A stretch of 64,000 nucleotides of DNA from assembly GCF_963675165.1 (NCBI RefSeq), contig NC_087378.1:1481525-1545524 (forward strand), written 5' to 3'. The stretch is from Halichondria panicea (taxonomy: Eukaryota > Porifera > Demospongiae > Suberitida > Halichondriidae). The position numbers and the translations under genes are program-made. Positions within the stretch are counted from its first letter, which is position 1. Each line of letters begins with the position of its first letter. Shown piece after piece: positions 61,930 through 64,000 of this stretch. The notes under the pieces were generated by a model. It had not been told where the DNA came from. It did no database searches and was given only the letters and a program-made list of their open reading frames with translations.

Positions 61930-63510
61930 CTACTGTATGACACAGCATCCACCCTTTGCCTGCAAGAAGTATACAAGTGGTAAAGGGTGTCCCATTAAAA
62001 AGTCATGCATGTCCTTACTTCTTTGTAAAATGCTTTCGAGGTCCCACTCAATTTGTCAGTTTTCTGCACTAGATCGTCCAGTTTTTCTCCTCTCTCCAGA
62101 AGCTGCTCTATCGTCTCGTGCTGGGAGGGAGGCGGAGTTAGATAGCTAAATGTATGCACCAAGAGTATAATTACTTAAGCCATGGAGTGAACATGTTATT
62201 ACAATCTGGACTCACCAACACAATCTTAGTCTCATCCAAGTCACTCTGTACTCTCATCATGGGGTCAGCTTCCCTGGGGTCCTGTAGAGAAGGAGGTCAC
62301 ATGATTGAAGCTCTCATACCAGAAAATGCATTTGCCCTACTTGATATCTCTTCAGGTGTGCATCCAGGGGAGGGTATGAGAGATCACTGGAGAGAATACT
62401 TATCACTAAATAAATAGACGAAATCTATACACATTGTTGCATGCACTGACAAAGTTAGGCCAGGTCCACCCCATCACACCACACACCTGGAGGGAGTATC
62501 CCATGACGACCGTGGGAAGTCTGAGCTGAACTCCTCCATGATCTGAGTGGACACACACACTCTCCATTAATATACAAATAATAACATGGCCACAAACATA
62601 CAGTACACTATTAGGTGCACTAAGTTATGAGCTATACTATGGTAAGGGTCACCTTGCTCATGAGGGTGAAGGCTACTCTGGGCGGATAATCATTGTCTGC
62701 AATCACCACACACGCTAGAGAGTCTGATCTCACATGAACATGGCACTTATAATCTGTGCAGGAGGACAAGAGTGTATACACAAACACAATATGGCTTGAA
62801 AACAGCTGATGATAAAACCCTATCAAGTGTGTTCATACAATGTGTGAGCCAATGATGGTAATGCCAAGTACACTGTAATTGTACAATGTTCATACAATGT
62901 ATATTAGGGTAGGGCAGTGATGGTAATGCCATGCAAGTACACTGTGTACACGCAATGTGGACTAAGGGTAGGCCAGTGATGGTAATGCCAAGTACACTGT
63001 GTACACGCAATGTGGACTAAGGGTAGGCCAGTGATGGTAATGCCAAGTACACAGTGTACACGCAATGTGGACTAAGGGTAGGCCAGTGATGGTAATGCCA
63101 AGTACACTGCACTGTAATTATACAACACACAATGTGTATTAGGGTAGGCCAGTAATGGTAATGCCAAGTACACTGTGTACAAGCAATGTGGACTAAGGGT
63201 AGTGATGGTACTCCCTGTACCTTGCTCTTTCACTGATTGTCTCTGTCCACTGGCGGTTTTCTCCACTAGGATGTCACTCGTAAACGCCATGAACTCTCGT
63301 ACACTGTAGCAGTGTAACATAGGTAGTATTAGTCATTTACACACATCACTATTGTTAAGGACAGCATATTTGCAAATGTAGACCCACTTTGCAAGACATA
63401 GCTTACCCTGATCTCTGAAAGAAGCCAAACGAAGACAATTCATAGCTGGCTTTTTTCTGGACAGGCTTGGCTGACTTATACAGAATGGTGATGGAAAATA
63501 TTTTAACCAT
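61930..63510 (-). CDS. YKT6: R-SNARE YKT6 with a 7-nt microexon
   Basis: Exons 63510-63407, 63303-63221, 62753-62653, 62542-62487, 62347-62341, 62281-62216, 62120-62019, 61959-61930, 549 nt, 182 residues (human 198). The longin domain has MVKIFSITILYK, FGFFQRS, REFMAFTSDILVEKTASGQR, VRSDSLACVVIADNDYPPRV. The R-SNARE helix has READPMMRVQSDLDETKI and LLERGEKLDDLVQK. The end CCVIQ matches human CCAIM: one palmitoylatable Cys and a CaaX box. YKT6 works in ER-Golgi, endosomal and autophagosome fusion. Without the 7-nt exon (ATATCAA) the frame breaks; with it the protein reads SRYQDPREADP, like human SRYQNPREADP. Confidence 0.93.
62855..63205. repeat. 55-bp minisatellite in a YKT6 intron
   Basis: About six tandem units of roughly 55 bp containing GCCAGTGATGGTAATGCCAA and TGTACACGCAATGTGGACTA. 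The inner copies are nearly identical and the outer ones diverged. Confidence 0.9.
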
Positions 63511-64000
63511 ATTCAGTTCTGTTTCTTCAGGCTGAGGGCTAGTGCAATCCTTTGTAGCTAGCTCAGTGCTGTAGCTGAATAGCTAGTTGTGGCTGGATGA
63601 CTGTGTATTTATTTTATTCTTTTCAACATTTCACATCATTTTTCGTTTAATTGACACAAACCCAACCACCGCGGCTTGTTAGTTAGTCTTCAATATGCGC
63701 TTATAAACTAGCCGCGGTTAGTGTATCACCCCCCCTCCCCAGTCTGATGTAGATTCAACCATAGATAGACACTTTTAGCAGTATGATGTGAACATAATTA
63801 TCATCAAAACAACACTTTTAGGATAAAAATAAACAAACAAGATAAATGATTTTGGGTTGCCTCATAATGAAAATGTGAATCAAAACGATGCTTAAATACA
63901 TACATAGGTATAGGTGAAATGATATTATGTGACACGTACACACTAAACACACTACAACACGGTTGCAAGTACAGTTAGCAATACAGTTAAACTGATGAGT
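63511..64000. other. 5' flank of YKT6
   Basis: No coding sequence recognised. It holds a GC-rich inverted repeat, CCGCGGCT (63669-63676) and AGCCGCGG (63710-63717), in an otherwise AT-rich stretch, plus the YKT6 promoter. Confidence 0.5.

Overview
The window looks like nuclear DNA of a demosponge, most likely Amphimedon queenslandica or a close relative. Genes are packed at a few hundred bases apart, introns are mostly 50-400 bp with GT-AG ends, every recognisable protein is animal-type, and there is a sponge short-chain (spongin-type) collagen, a sponge-style NACHT-LRR receptor and many short TACATGTA-like and MITE repeats. I rebuilt the genes by hand from splice sites. For fourteen genes with a complete start-to-stop model the exon lengths sum to a multiple of three, which independently supports the models.

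Layout. 1-1600: 3' end of a coiled-coil gene (+), an unrecognised acidic gene (-) and a 66-codon two-exon gene (+). 2595-13990: a 26-exon NALCN sodium-leak channel (-) with a tRNA-Phe in one intron and several non-autonomous DNA elements in others. 14230-24040: a 30-exon KDM3/JMJD1 histone demethylase (-), apparently sharing a divergent promoter with a REEP gene (25437-26958, +). 27280: mitochondrial ribosomal protein L14 (+). 27869-30406: protrudin ZFYVE27 (-), head to head with a NACHT-LRR receptor (30635-33491, +). 33615-34313: a short BNIP1/Sec20 (-). 34510-36579: a one-pass membrane protein with a PPxY/PDZ-ligand tail (-). 36828-39924: an SLC49A3-like transporter (-). 40257-44185: a Mieap-domain protein (-). 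46586-48824: AARSD1 (-), head to head with DDRGK1 (49005-50359, +). 50674-52167: short-chain collagen (+). 52344-54664: PSMD4/Rpn10 (-). 55544-61453: a tandem receptor family (+). 61930-63510: YKT6 (-).

Most interesting region. Between 55.5 and 61.5 kb are two near-identical genes, with a degenerate third copy between them. Their ectodomain resembles the N-terminal (MNNL) module and a shortened DSL module of Delta/Jagged Notch ligands. It has no EGF repeats and leads straight into one transmembrane helix and a tail with three ITIM-type tyrosine motifs. A Notch-ligand-like head on an inhibitory-receptor tail is an architecture I do not know from other animals.

Other points worth checking: an EEEE instead of EEKE selectivity filter in NALCN, a 7-nt microexon in YKT6, a minisatellite that multiplies the 3' splice site of an AARSD1 exon, and repeated use of microsatellites as polypyrimidine tracts. 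Several neighbours (REEP, ZFYVE27, BNIP1, DDRGK1) act on endoplasmic-reticulum membranes; this may be coincidence.
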